A stretch of DNA of 64,000 nucleotides. Source: an uncultured Eubacteriales bacterium. GTDB lineage: Bacteria > Bacillota > Clostridia > Christensenellales > Borkfalkiaceae. Position 1 is the stretch's first letter, and each line of letters starts with the position of its first letter. Below the pieces are notes generated by a model. The model had not been told where the DNA came from. It saw only the letters and a list, made by a program, of their open reading frames with translations, and did not search any database. The stretch lies in contig UQPN01000004.1 of NCBI GenBank assembly GCA_900542935.1, positions 1-64,000 of the forward strand, written 5' to 3'. Below, piece by piece: positions 1 to 8,149 of this stretch. Made by a program: the position numbers and the translations under genes.

Positions 1-43
1 TTTTGATTTTCTGAATATTTTTGACAAAAAATTTCTGAAAATC

Positions 44-84
44 AAGGGGCGTAGCCCATTTTTGGTTGAAATATTCAAACAAAG
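44..84 (+). repeat. Partial intergenic repeat (tail of a family A element)
   Basis: The block around GGGGCGTAGCCCATTTTTG followed by a TTGAAATATTCAAA-type palindrome recurs at about 37326-37360 behind a family A repeat. It therefore looks like the right-hand tail of such an element, whose left part may lie before the window. Confidence 0.4.
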
Positions 85-157
85 GAGCAGCCGGATTACG
101 ACGGGCAGTCTGCTTTACAACGCAGCCAAAGTTTAACGCTATCACAGGGAGGATATA

Positions 158-1156
158 ATGGACGCACGGATTACAAAAAAACGTTTATCTCAGATGCTTT
201 CCTACGATTGGATTAAAATCATCGCCTGCATCGTTGCGGGAATCTTTTTGTGGAGCCTGATTTTCACCACAACGGCGGCACGGCTCAACCCCGCGCAGAC
301 GTTTACGGTTTACGCATATATCGGCACGAATCCTTCTTCGGGGTTCTCGTCCAAAATCGCTTCCCGTTCCTATCTTTCCGGCGGCTTTTCTTACGACGTT
401 ATCGAAACGAACACCGTAGATCTCGCCTCGGCGGGCAATCAGGCGTACACCCTTCTGGAAGCGCGTATGGGCGTGCAGGAAGGCAACGCGGCGTTCGTTG
501 CCCCTTCTTCTTATGAAATCGATGACGGAAAAGGCGGAAAAATATCCCGCACGTATATGGAAGATCTTCTTTTTCGCGCGTATTCTTCTGTCCTTTCGTT
601 CGGCAGCGCGGGCGAAAACGCAGGAGATGCGAAAACTTCGTTTTTTACAGCCACCGAAAACTTTTTGAACCTTTACTACACGGCGGGCTACGAAAACGCG
701 GACAGCTTTAACGCGAAAAAGGCGGAAGATACTTTCCGGAATCGCGTGAAAGCACAGAAAGACAAACGCTATAAAACCGAAGCGAAAATTCAGGAGGGCA
801 TAAACGACGAAATCGCGCGTATCCGGGGGTATCGCGAAAACTATCTCGCCGTGAAGGGCTATCTCGAAGAAGGAATTATAAAACTCGAAGAAACTACAAT
901 CACTCTTTCCTATGCGGGGCGCGAAGAAAAGGTTACGGGCTATTACAGCATCAATCTCTGCCCGGACGATCGCATGGAAAACCTCAAAGAACTGATTTGC
1001 TATCAGGATGAAACCACGGGCTCGTACACCGCGAAAAATATGCGGCTCGTGCTTTTAAATCTGCTCTCGGGCAAATACAGCGAATACGGCTATTGTCTGT
1101 ACGAAAATTACGGCTTTATCCGTAAAATCGTGGAAACGTACCGCAACGACGCGTAA
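158..1156 (+). CDS. Unrecognised single-pass membrane protein upstream of tmk
   Basis: I do not recognise this 332-residue protein. It has a short basic N-terminus (residues 1-18), one hydrophobic segment at about 19-40 (IIACIVAGIFLWSLIF), and a long soluble remainder. The positive-inside rule would place that remainder outside the cell. Residues about 180-240 are rich in Lys, Glu and Arg and look helical, perhaps coiled coil. There are no Cys pairs or obvious catalytic motifs. The ATG has an AGGGAGG ribosome-binding site five bases upstream. The stop codon is 16 bases before the tmk ATG, so the two are probably co-transcribed, although no functional link is evident. It could be an envelope protein of unknown role. 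The coding call is solid; the function is unknown. Confidence 0.8.
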   Translation: MDARITKKRLSQMLSYDWIKIIACIVAGIFLWSLIFTTTAARLNPAQTFTVYAYIGTNPSSGFSSKIASRSYLSGGFSYDVIETNTVDLASAGNQAYTLLEARMGVQEGNAAFVAPSSYEIDDGKGGKISRTYMEDLLFRAYSSVLSFGSAGENAGDAKTSFFTATENFLNLYYTAGYENADSFNAKKAEDTFRNRVKAQKDKRYKTEAKIQEGINDEIARIRGYRENYLAVKGYLEEGIIKLEETTITLSYAGREEKVTGYYSINLCPDDRMENLKELICYQDETTGSYTAKNMRLVLLNLLSGKYSEYGYCLYENYGFIRKIVETYRNDA

Positions 1157-1172
1157 AGGAACGTAATTGCAG

Positions 1173-1802
1173 ATGAAAACAGGCAAGTTTATCACCATCG
1201 AAGGCTGCGACGGCTGCGGGAAAAGCACGCAGACGGAGCGCCTGAAAGAATATTTCGACAAGCACGGCTTCGCGTACGTATCCACGCGCGAACCCGGCGG
1301 CGGAAAAATTTCGGAAGCCATCCGTGAGCTGATTCTGGACGGAAAAAACGCCGAGATGACCGACGAATGCGAAGCGCTTTTGTACGCGGCGGCGCGCGTG
1401 CAGCATCTTTCCGATACCGTGGCTCCCGCGCTGGAAGCGGGCAAAATCGTGCTTTGCGACAGGTATGTGGATTCCTCTTTCGCCTATCAGGCGGAGGGCA
1501 GAGGGCTGGGCGATAAATTCGTGGCTTCCATCAACGCGTACGCCATCGAACGCTTTACGCCGGACGCCACGATTTTCATCGATCTGCCCCCGCGCGAAGC
1601 GTTTCTGCGCAAGCACGGCGCGGATAAAAACGATCGTATGGAGCTGGCGGGCGAAGCGTTTCACGAAAGGGTGTACCGCGGCTTTTTAAAGCAGGCGCGG
1701 GAAAACAAAGAACGCTTCATCGTAGTGGACGGCAGAAAGAGCAAAGACGAAATGTTTGCCGATATTCTCGCCGCCTTGAAACAGCGTAAAATTATACCGT
1801 AA
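1173..1802 (+). CDS. tmk: Thymidylate kinase (dTMP kinase)
   Basis: This kinase phosphorylates dTMP to dTDP with ATP in the cytoplasm, a step common to de novo and salvage dTTP synthesis. The 209-residue length is normal for the family. Visible motifs are the P-loop GCDGCGKST at residues 11-19, REPGG at 39-43, the DRY motif at 96-98 inside LCDRYVDSSFAYQ, and an Arg/Lys-containing lid near residues 146-157. I chose the ATG at 1173, which gives the usual MKTGKFITIEG start. An in-frame TTG at 1167 sits at better spacing from the AAAGGA site (1155-1160) and could add two residues. It follows an unknown membrane-protein gene after 16 bases. Confidence 0.96.
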   Translation: MKTGKFITIEGCDGCGKSTQTERLKEYFDKHGFAYVSTREPGGGKISEAIRELILDGKNAEMTDECEALLYAAARVQHLSDTVAPALEAGKIVLCDRYVDSSFAYQAEGRGLGDKFVASINAYAIERFTPDATIFIDLPPREAFLRKHGADKNDRMELAGEAFHERVYRGFLKQARENKERFIVVDGRKSKDEMFADILAALKQRKIIP

Positions 1803-1838
1803 ATTCCCCTCCCTCCTTGCTTTCGTCAAGGCTTCCCT

Positions 1839-1882
1839 TTGCCTGAAAAAAATTCAGTAAACTTCATTTTTTTCGGCAAAAA
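1839..1882 (+). repeat. Intergenic repeat, family C, copy 1
   Basis: A 44-base block starting TTGCCTGAAAAAAATTCAG and ending TTTTTTCGGCAAAAA. Its two ends are complementary (TTGCC.GAAAAAA with TTTTTTC.GGCAA), giving a hairpin. Near-identical copies lie at 39961-40003 and 42429-42470, each directly after a GGCTTCCCCTT block. Confidence 0.75.
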
Positions 1883-1956
1883 TGGTCAGCCGCTTTGCGG
1901 CTTCCCCTTGGGGGGAAGCTGTCTGTGAAACAGACTGATGAGGGGCGGTTACATAA
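1876..1956 (+). repeat. Intergenic palindromic repeat, family A, copy 1
   Basis: An 81-base element made of AGCCGC-TTT-GCGGCT, TTCCCCTTGGGGGGAA, a variable hairpin (GTCTG-tgaaa-CAGAC) and GATGAGGGGCGGTTACATAA. It nearly matches 1985-2067 except for the variable hairpin, whose bases differ but still pair. Confidence 0.85.
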
Positions 1957-1984
1957 CGATACAAGATTTTCAAGCAAACAGGCA

Positions 1985-2067
1985 GCAAAAATGGTCAGCC
2001 GCTTTGCGGCTTCCCCTCGGGGGGAAGCTCTGCCACGTAGTGGCGGTGATGAGGGGCGGTTACATAA
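1985..2067 (+). repeat. Intergenic palindromic repeat, family A, copy 2
   Basis: The second tandem copy, with the same fixed blocks as 1876-1956. Here the variable hairpin is GCCAC-gta-GTGGC instead of GTCTG-tgaaa-CAGAC. Keeping pairing while changing sequence indicates that the fold matters or that the cassette is exchangeable. Confidence 0.85.
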
Positions 2068-2111
2068 ACGAAAAGCAAAACTTTTCGGAGTGAAACAGCC
2101 GCTACGCGGCA

Positions 2112-2135
2112 GAGAGAATTTCGCGAAATTCTCTC
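2112..2135. repeat. 24-base perfect palindrome
   Basis: GAGAGAATTTCG followed by its exact reverse complement. It follows another CCGCTACGCGG block and probably belongs to the repeat mosaic. It could also fold as a hairpin in the queT leader. Confidence 0.6.
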
Positions 2136-2152
2136 GGATAATTACATAAATA

Positions 2153-2226
2153 AGAAAGGTTTTCGGAGAACACTTTCTTACAGGAACGACGTGAAAACGG
2201 CGTTCCGAAAATAAAAACAACCGAGG
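2153..2226 (+). promoter_or_regulatory. Structured 5' leader of queT (hairpin plus possible H-type pseudoknot)
   Basis: There is one hairpin at 2153-2178 (AGAAAG with CTTTCT). It is followed by a stem GGAACG (2183-2188) with CGTTCC (2201-2206), whose loop ends in CGG (2198-2200). An A-rich linker then leads to CCG (2221-2223) immediately before AGG of the ribosome-binding site. Loop CGG and tail CCG can pair, giving an H-type pseudoknot topology like preQ1-I riboswitches. The sequence does not match the preQ1-I or preQ1-II consensus I remember. Regulation by a queuosine precursor is inferred from the downstream gene. Confidence 0.4.
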
Positions 2227-2235
2227 TAAAACCAA

Positions 2236-2853
2236 ATGGAAAACAAACTCTTTTCCGCAAAAGCTCTTTGCCGTTCGGGGGTAATCGCCGCGTTGTACGT
2301 GGCGCTTACCGTTTCGTTCGGCTCTCTTTCTTTTCTCGGCGGGTTGCAGGTGCGCCCGTCCGAGGGTTTGTGCATGTTGCCGCTTATCTATCCGGAGGCG
2401 GTGCTTGCTCTCACGGTGGGGTGCTTTATCTCCAACCTGTTCTCGCCGTTCGCCGTATTCGACGTTACGCTGGGCGTAGGCGCAACATTGCTTGCTGCAA
2501 TCTGCACGCGGCTCATCGGCAAGGCAATCGCAAATTCGAAAAAAACGCTGCCTCTTAAAATCGTGCTCGGCGGATTGTTCCCCGTGCTCTTCAACGCGGC
2601 AATCGTGCCGCTTATCGTGTTCTTCGGCAGCGCGGGCACGGGCGAAATCACGGTGGCGGCGTATTTCGCCATGGCGTGGGAAGTGGGCTTGGGCGAAGCC
2701 ATATGGGTGTACGCCGTGGGCACGCCGTTAATCCTTTTCTGCAATCGTCAGCTGGCGAAAAATAATCCGTTTTTCGCCGTAACTGACAGAAAATGTGTAA
2801 AAAAGGCAGGCGAAGAAAGCGAAAAGCCCGGAAAAGACGGAACAAAAGATTGA
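2236..2853 (+). CDS. queT: QueT-family queuosine-precursor transporter (ECF S component)
   Basis: A 205-residue integral membrane protein with about five hydrophobic segments. It resembles QueT proteins, the substrate-binding subunits of energy-coupling-factor importers thought to take up queuosine precursors such as preQ1. Family-like features are the N-terminal ARSGVIAALYVALT-type helix, the LQVRPSEGLCMLPLIYP loop and the CFISNLFSPFAVFDV segment. The last 25 residues are a charged cytoplasmic tail. The start is supported by GAGG nine bases upstream. The upstream leader can form hairpins that involve the ribosome-binding site. queA, a queuosine biosynthesis gene, lies elsewhere in the window at 41338. 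The shared ECF energising subunits are not in this window. The family call is confident; the exact substrate is not. Confidence 0.85.
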   Translation: MENKLFSAKALCRSGVIAALYVALTVSFGSLSFLGGLQVRPSEGLCMLPLIYPEAVLALTVGCFISNLFSPFAVFDVTLGVGATLLAAICTRLIGKAIANSKKTLPLKIVLGGLFPVLFNAAIVPLIVFFGSAGTGEITVAAYFAMAWEVGLGEAIWVYAVGTPLILFCNRQLAKNNPFFAVTDRKCVKKAGEESEKPGKDGTKD

Positions 2854-2879
2854 CAAACCCGTTTTCAATGCGGTATAAT
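2850..2879 (+). promoter_or_regulatory. Sigma-A promoter for the beta-helix gene
   Basis: TTGACA at 2850-2855 and TATAAT at 2874-2879, 18 bases apart. It overlaps the queT stop codon and lies about 65 bases before the next start. Confidence 0.85.
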
Positions 2880-2944
2880 ATGATTGCCGGGCGGCAGGAT
2901 ATGCGGTTTCCGGCGTATTATACGTTTCTCAGACGGGGAGAACA

Positions 2945-3985
2945 ATGAACGAATTAAGCGTATTATTTTCGGAAATCAAAGACGGAGAAAAAATCGTGCT
3001 GGAACACGGCAGAGAATACCACGTGTATTCCGCCGACGTTCCCGCGGGTAAAAACGCTTCGGCGATTTTCCTCAAAGATAAAAAGAACATAATCATCGAC
3101 GGCGGCGGATCTGCGCTTAAAATTCACGGCGCCTTTTCGGCGTTTACGTTTATCGGCTGCAAAAATATCGCCGTCAGAAATCTCACGGCGGATTTCATTA
3201 CGGAAGAACCCTGCGAAACTCCCGCGCCCGCGACGCTTATCGAAAACAGCGAAAACGTCGTGCTCCGAGGCGTGCGGTTTCGTCGGTTTCAGGGCTCCGG
3301 CGTGGTGGCGCGCGGCGTGAAGAACGCGAAGTTTCTTTGCGCGGAGTGTCTTTTGAAAGACGGCGACGGAAAAAAATGCGAAGGGTATTTCCGCTTCGAA
3401 AATTGTAAAGGAAAGGCGCTTCTTGACGGCTGCACGGTGCACGCCGGCGGCGCAAGCGGCGATTTTGCGGGCGTCCGCGGCGAAGAAAAGTGCAATCTGG
3501 AAATCAGAAACTGCTATGTATCGGATAACGCGGGCAGAGGCGTGTATTACGCGGCGGGCGGCAAAGCCGTTGTGGAGGGCAACACGTTTGCCCGCACGGG
3601 CGGCGCGGCGCTCTGCGCGCGCGATTGCAAAGAATCCGGCGCCGCTTACGTGAAGAAAATCGTATTTAAAAACAACGTGGCGGACGGCTGCGGCAATCTG
3701 TACGAAGAAAAATATTCGGTGGCGTACTTCCCTACGTCCGAAGCGGGTTGCGAGAACTGCGCCGAAGCAAACGCGGCGTGCCGCGGCAAAAAAACGGTGG
3801 GAAAACTGGTGCTCAAAGACAACCACTTTTTCAACCCGGAAGAAGAGGAACACCGCATTTATCTTGCCGGCGTGAAGAACGTGGTTTTCAAAAACAACAC
3901 GTTCGACCGCCCGTATAAAATCGATAAAGAAAACGTGAAAAAACTCACGGAAAACGGCGATATTGCGGCGGAAAAATGCCCTTAA
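2945..3985 (+). CDS. Right-handed parallel beta-helix protein
   Basis: A 346-residue protein built from repeating short strands of the pectate-lyase-like type. Examples are KDKKNIIIDGGGSALKIHG, CKNIAVRNLTADF, NVVLRGVRFRRF and KIVFKNNVADGCG. Such repeats fold as a right-handed parallel beta-helix, common in polysaccharide lyases, hydrolases and epimerases. I see no signal peptide, so it may act in the cytoplasm, and I cannot assign catalytic residues. It has its own promoter and a GGGGAG site before the ATG. The next gene is a family-2 glycosidase, which suggests a shared role in carbohydrate breakdown. A DUF-type beta-helix without enzyme activity is also possible. Confidence 0.75.
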   Translation: MNELSVLFSEIKDGEKIVLEHGREYHVYSADVPAGKNASAIFLKDKKNIIIDGGGSALKIHGAFSAFTFIGCKNIAVRNLTADFITEEPCETPAPATLIENSENVVLRGVRFRRFQGSGVVARGVKNAKFLCAECLLKDGDGKKCEGYFRFENCKGKALLDGCTVHAGGASGDFAGVRGEEKCNLEIRNCYVSDNAGRGVYYAAGGKAVVEGNTFARTGGAALCARDCKESGAAYVKKIVFKNNVADGCGNLYEEKYSVAYFPTSEAGCENCAEANAACRGKKTVGKLVLKDNHFFNPEEEEHRIYLAGVKNVVFKNNTFDRPYKIDKENVKKLTENGDIAAEKCP

Positions 3986-4114
3986 AAGGCAAAAAAACAC
4001 AAAAAAATCGCGCAAAAACGCGTAAAAAATCGCGTAAAATAAAGCAAAAACAGCATAAAAAACGGCAAAAAAGCGGCAAAAATCGCCGGGAAAACTACAT
4101 TCTGGAGCAAAAAA
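3986..4114. other. A-rich low-complexity spacer
   Basis: 129 bases made largely of runs such as GCAAAAA, GCGTAAAA and GGCAAAAA between the beta-helix gene and the glycosidase. The 5' part could be read in frame, but codon use is unlike real genes. The ribosome-binding site TGGAG for the next gene lies at its end. Confidence 0.6.
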
Positions 4115-6973
4115 ATGTTCGTAAACAATCGCGAATGGGAAAAAACGGAAGATTTCGGCATGCTGCCGATCCGCGCGTATTACACGCCGTTCGATAAAAA
4201 GGACGGTTACGATAAAGACAGGGAAAAGTCTTCCCGCTTTCAGTCTTTAAACGGCGAGTGGCAGCTGAAAGCGCACGCAAGAATCGAAGAGTGCAACCTC
4301 GAAGAAGAACTGCCCGATTGCATTGAAGTGCCTTCCTGCGTGCAGATGAAAGGCTACGACGCGCCGCAGTACACCAACGTGCGGTACCCGTTCCCGTTCG
4401 ATCCGCCGTATATCGATAAAGATATTCCCGCGTTCCACTATCGTCGCACGGTGAACGTCGAAAACAACGGTAAAAAACCGCGCCTCGTGTTCGAAGGGGT
4501 GGATTCGGCGTTTTACGTGTTTCTGAACGGCAGGCTGCTCGGATATTCGCAGATTACCCACCGCCTTACCGAATTCGATTTGTCCGCGGCGAAAAAAGGC
4601 GAAAACACGCTGGACGTGATCGTTCTGAAATGGAACGCTTCTTCCTACCTCGAAGATCAGGATAAGTGGCGGTTTACGGGCATTTTCGGAAGCGTGTACG
4701 TGCTTTATCGCGACGAAAACGCGGTGGAAGATTACTTCCTGAAAACGAAAAAGAGCGGAAACGGCTGGGTTCTTTCCTTTGAGAATCTTGCGGGCGGCGA
4801 GTGCTTCGTAACGTTCGAAAACGAAAAGAAACTTGTGAAGCCCGGGACGACGGAAGAATTTTTCATCGAAAATCCGAGACTCTGGAGCGCGGAAATCCCC
4901 GATTTGTACCCCGTGCTGATTGAGAGCGGCGAGGAAAAAATTTACGAAGAAGTCGGCTTCCGTACGCTGAAAATCGAAAACAAAGTATTTTATCTGAACG
5001 ACAAGCCGATTAAACTTTACGGCGTGAACCGCCACGAGTTTCATCCCGAAAAGGGCGCGGCGATTTCGCTTGCGGACGCGGAAAACGATATTATCATCAT
5101 GAAGAAATATCACGTGAATGCCGTCCGCACTTCTCACTACCCCAACATGCCCGAATTTTACCGCCTGTGCGACAGATACGGCATTTACGTGTTCGACGAG
5201 GCGGACGTGGAAAGCCACGGCGCCGTGGTGACGAGCGGCGAATGGAACTCCTGGGACGATTATAAGGGAATTGCCGATTCCGATCTGTACGAAAACGCGA
5301 TTGTTTCCCGCTCGGTTACCATGGTACAGCGGGATAAAAACCGCCCGTCCGTAATTATGTGGTCGCTGGGGAACGAATCGTATTTCGGCAAGAATTTCGT
5401 GAAGGCGGCGAAAACCGTGAAAGCGATTGACGATACCCGTTTCGTGCACTACGAACAGCACGCGTATATTGCGGGGACGGACGAATATTACGACGACGCG
5501 ATAGACGTGGTATCGAGAATGTATGCGCCGATTTCCTGGCTGAAAAACGATTATCTGAAAGACAAGCGCGAAACGCGCCCGATGGTGTACTGCGAATACT
5601 GCCACGCGATGGGCAACGGCCCCGGCGATCTGGAAGATTACTGGAAAACGTTCCGTTCTTCCGACCGCTTTATGGGCGGATTCGTATGGGAGTGGGCGGA
5701 TCACGGCATTTATCGTGACGGCAAATACTATTACGGCGGCGATTTCGGCGAAAAATATCACGACGGCAATTTCTGCATAGACGGTATCGTATCGCCCGAA
5801 CGCAAGGAAAAGGCGGGTACGCTGTGCATGAAACACGCATACCAGCCTGCGGAATTTTCCTATAAAAACGGCAGAATCACGGTGAAAAACCGCTATTTCT
5901 TCAAGCCGCTGAAAGGCGTTTTAAAAGCGGAAATCAAGGCGGACGGGAAACGTCTGGAATTCATGAGCCGCGCGGTGGAAATTCCCGCGGGGGGCAAAAA
6001 GCGCTTTGTATTCGAAATGCCTGCGCCGGCGGAAGAGTACGCGGATAAATTCGTGGGGCTGAAAGCAACGTTCACCGACGGCGACGGGTTGACCTCCTCG
6101 GAATTTTTCACGCTGCGGGAAGGAGCGGAAAAGAAAATTTCCGCGCCCGCTTCGAAAGAGTGCGTCGCCACCGACGACGAATACGTTTTAAAAAGCGGCG
6201 ATATCGCGCTGACGATAGAACGGAGCACGGGAAACCTGCTTTCCGTGAAGCGCGGCGAAAAGGAATATCTTACCGCGCCGATGAAAGTTTCGGTGTACCG
6301 CGCCCCTACCGACAACGAGAGGAACGAACGCGTCGAACGGGAGAACCGCGGCGTGTACGACGCGCTGCCGAGAGTGCGGTATGACGGGAAATTCGGCGAC
6401 GGCGCCCTGACGTTGCAGGGAAAAATGACGCCGGAATACAGAAGAAGCGTGCTGGATTACACCCTGATTTACGCCGTAACGGACGAAGGCTTCACGGTGC
6501 GGCTGCAATATAAAGCCGCCGCTAACGTAAAGGGCGGACTGCCCGTAACGGGATTGCGTTTTGCGGTGAGAAAATCGGAAAAGAAAATCGATTACTTCGG
6601 GTACGGTCCGCAGGAAACGTATCGCGATACGCTTGCGGCGGCGGCGAAAGACGAATACGAGTACCGTGCGAGAAGCGGGTATCACAGATATATCAAGCCG
6701 CAGGAGAGCGGCAACCATGCGGCAACGGAGCGCGTTGCGCTTGCCGAAATGCAGATTTACGGGGCGCGTCCGTTCGATTTTTCGGCGATTATCTATTCCC
6801 CGGACGATCTGATGCGCGCGGAGCACGATTACGAACTGAAAGATTCGAAAAACACGTATGTGTTCCTCGGCGCAAGCGAGGGGCTGGGTTCGAATTCCTG
6901 CGGCCCCGCGACGGCGGAGGAATATCGCATCGACAAAGAGGGCGAGTTCGCGTTCGATTTCAGATTGCTGTAA
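4115..6973 (+). CDS. Glycoside hydrolase family 2, beta-galactosidase type
   Basis: A 952-residue LacZ-like enzyme that should cleave terminal beta-galactosides. The order fits GH2: N-terminal sugar-binding jelly roll, Ig-like domain, TIM barrel, and a C-terminal beta-sandwich of the Bgal_small_N type. Catalytic residues by position are the acid/base E421 in MWSLGNESYFG and the nucleophile E494 in MVYCEYCHAMGNGPG. The substrate-site motifs NRHEFHPEKG and FDEADVESHG precede them, and GGFVWEWADHG follows. There is no signal peptide, so it is probably cytoplasmic and acts on imported di- or oligosaccharides. Length is close to E. coli LacZ (about 1020). A ROK kinase lies 2.5 kb downstream. Activity on other beta-glycosides cannot be excluded. 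Confidence 0.92.
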   Translation: MFVNNREWEKTEDFGMLPIRAYYTPFDKKDGYDKDREKSSRFQSLNGEWQLKAHARIEECNLEEELPDCIEVPSCVQMKGYDAPQYTNVRYPFPFDPPYIDKDIPAFHYRRTVNVENNGKKPRLVFEGVDSAFYVFLNGRLLGYSQITHRLTEFDLSAAKKGENTLDVIVLKWNASSYLEDQDKWRFTGIFGSVYVLYRDENAVEDYFLKTKKSGNGWVLSFENLAGGECFVTFENEKKLVKPGTTEEFFIENPRLWSAEIPDLYPVLIESGEEKIYEEVGFRTLKIENKVFYLNDKPIKLYGVNRHEFHPEKGAAISLADAENDIIIMKKYHVNAVRTSHYPNMPEFYRLCDRYGIYVFDEADVESHGAVVTSGEWNSWDDYKGIADSDLYENAIVSRSVTMVQRDKNRPSVIMWSLGNESYFGKNFVKAAKTVKAIDDTRFVHYEQHAYIAGTDEYYDDAIDVVSRMYAPISWLKNDYLKDKRETRPMVYCEYCHAMGNGPGDLEDYWKTFRSSDRFMGGFVWEWADHGIYRDGKYYYGGDFGEKYHDGNFCIDGIVSPERKEKAGTLCMKHAYQPAEFSYKNGRITVKNRYFFKPLKGVLKAEIKADGKRLEFMSRAVEIPAGGKKRFVFEMPAPAEEYADKFVGLKATFTDGDGLTSSEFFTLREGAEKKISAPASKECVATDDEYVLKSGDIALTIERSTGNLLSVKRGEKEYLTAPMKVSVYRAPTDNERNERVERENRGVYDALPRVRYDGKFGDGALTLQGKMTPEYRRSVLDYTLIYAVTDEGFTVRLQYKAAANVKGGLPVTGLRFAVRKSEKKIDYFGYGPQETYRDTLAAAAKDEYEYRARSGYHRYIKPQESGNHAATERVALAEMQIYGARPFDFSAIIYSPDDLMRAEHDYELKDSKNTYVFLGASEGLGSNSCGPATAEEYRIDKEGEFAFDFRLL

Positions 6974-7000
6974 AAAGTACCGTTTTCACGGCGGAACATT

Positions 7001-7024
7001 CCCTCCCCGGTAAGCCGGGGAGGG
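7001..7024. terminator. Strong GC hairpin after the glycosidase gene
   Basis: A 10-bp perfect stem (CCCTCCCCGG with CCGGGGAGGG) and a TAAG loop. It is not followed by a clear U run, so it may act as an mRNA 3' stabiliser or weak terminator. It lies just before the mutY ribosome-binding site. Confidence 0.5.
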
Positions 7025-7044
7025 ATAAATTTTAAGGAGCGACG

Positions 7045-8145
7045 ATGCAGAAAGAAAACGGGCAAAACGGACGGCGGGCGGAAGATTTCGATTTTTGCGC
7101 GATTACGGCGCCGCTGACGGCGTGGTTTAACCGCGTGAAGCGCGATTTGCCGTGGCGGGAGAATCCCACTCCCTACCGCGTATGGGTATCGGAAATTATG
7201 TTGCAGCAGACGCGCGTGGAGGCCGCGAAAGATTACTATCTGCGTTTTCTGAACGCGCTGCCCGCGGTGGAAGATCTGGCGGCGTGCGACGAGGAAACGC
7301 TGATGAAACTGTGGGAAGGCTTAGGGTATTATTCCCGCGCGCGCAACCTGCACAAAACGGCGAAAATCGTGTGTAAAGAATACGGCGGCGCGTTTCCTTC
7401 GGACGAAAAATCGCTGCGGGCGTTGCCCGGCATCGGCGATTATACCGTGGGGGCGATCCGTTCGATTGCGTTCGGGCTGCCTTCGCCCGCCGTGGACGGC
7501 AACGTGCTGCGGGTGTGCAGCCGCCTTTCCGCCGACGCTACCGAAATTTCGGACGAGAACTTCAAGGCGAGGCTGAAAGCGCTGCTGGCGCCCGCGTACC
7601 CCGAAACGGCAAAGGGGTGTTCCGATTTTACGCAGGCGCTGATGGAGCTGGGCGCGCTGGTGTGCGTGCCGCGTTCGCCCGCGTGCGGGGAATGTCCGCT
7701 TGCGGCGATGTGCCTCGCGCATAAAAACGGCGAAGAAGGGAACTTCCCCGTAATGCCCGAAAAGAAGCCCAAGAAAGAGGAAAATATTTACGCGTTCGTT
7801 ATCATGACGCCGCGCGGAATCGCGTACAGAAAGCGTGAAAAGGGCGTTTTACGGGGCATGAACGAATTTCCTTCGGAAACGGCGAGCCTCGGCGACGGCG
7901 CGGACGAAAACGCGACGGCGGCGCGTATACTGGAAACATGGGGCGTTTCGGGCGCGAAGATATTGAAAAAGCACCGTTACGCGCATATTTTCACGCATGT
8001 GAAGTGGAACGTTACGGCGTTTTCGGTAACGGCGGACGAAGCGCCTTTTCCCGCGGCTTCCGAAGCGGAACTGCGCGAAAAGGCGGCTTTTCCCACGGCG
8101 TTTCGCCGCTGCCTCGATTATTTTGACGATTTTCGCGGGGCGTGA
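7045..8145 (+). CDS. mutY: A/G-specific adenine DNA glycosylase
   Basis: MutY removes adenine mispaired with 8-oxoguanine, protecting DNA against oxidative mutation. The 366 residues match the family length. The helix-hairpin-helix glycosylase domain carries catalytic E50 (VSEIMLQQTRV), the HhH LPGIGDYTVGAI at 127-138 and the conserved Asp at 151 (AVDGNVLRV). The [4Fe-4S] cluster ligands are C197, C204, C207 and C213, with the standard 6-2-5 spacing. Residues about 230-366 form the NUDIX-like domain that reads 8-oxoG. AAGGAG precedes the ATG. The next gene, an HNH protein, starts four bases after the stop, so the two are probably co-transcribed and possibly both act on DNA. Confidence 0.96.
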   Translation: MQKENGQNGRRAEDFDFCAITAPLTAWFNRVKRDLPWRENPTPYRVWVSEIMLQQTRVEAAKDYYLRFLNALPAVEDLAACDEETLMKLWEGLGYYSRARNLHKTAKIVCKEYGGAFPSDEKSLRALPGIGDYTVGAIRSIAFGLPSPAVDGNVLRVCSRLSADATEISDENFKARLKALLAPAYPETAKGCSDFTQALMELGALVCVPRSPACGECPLAAMCLAHKNGEEGNFPVMPEKKPKKEENIYAFVIMTPRGIAYRKREKGVLRGMNEFPSETASLGDGADENATAARILETWGVSGAKILKKHRYAHIFTHVKWNVTAFSVTADEAPFPAASEAELREKAAFPTAFRRCLDYFDDFRGA

Positions 8146-8149
8146 GCGT

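Larger units (their letters stand above)
1803..2152. other. Gene-free stretch filled with palindromic repeats
   Basis: Between tmk and the queT leader I see no protein-coding signal. The stretch holds one family C repeat, two successive family A repeats and a 24-base perfect palindrome at 2112-2135. Short open frames here are by-products of the repeats. Confidence 0.7.

Noticed and set aside
1876..2067. Insertion sequence or attachment site
   Set aside because: No transposase, no long terminal inverted repeats or target duplications; better described as small palindromic repeats.
2153..2235. Canonical preQ1-I or preQ1-II riboswitch
   Set aside because: Context fits but the consensus segments (for example the AAAAAACUA-type tail) are not present; kept only as a possible variant.
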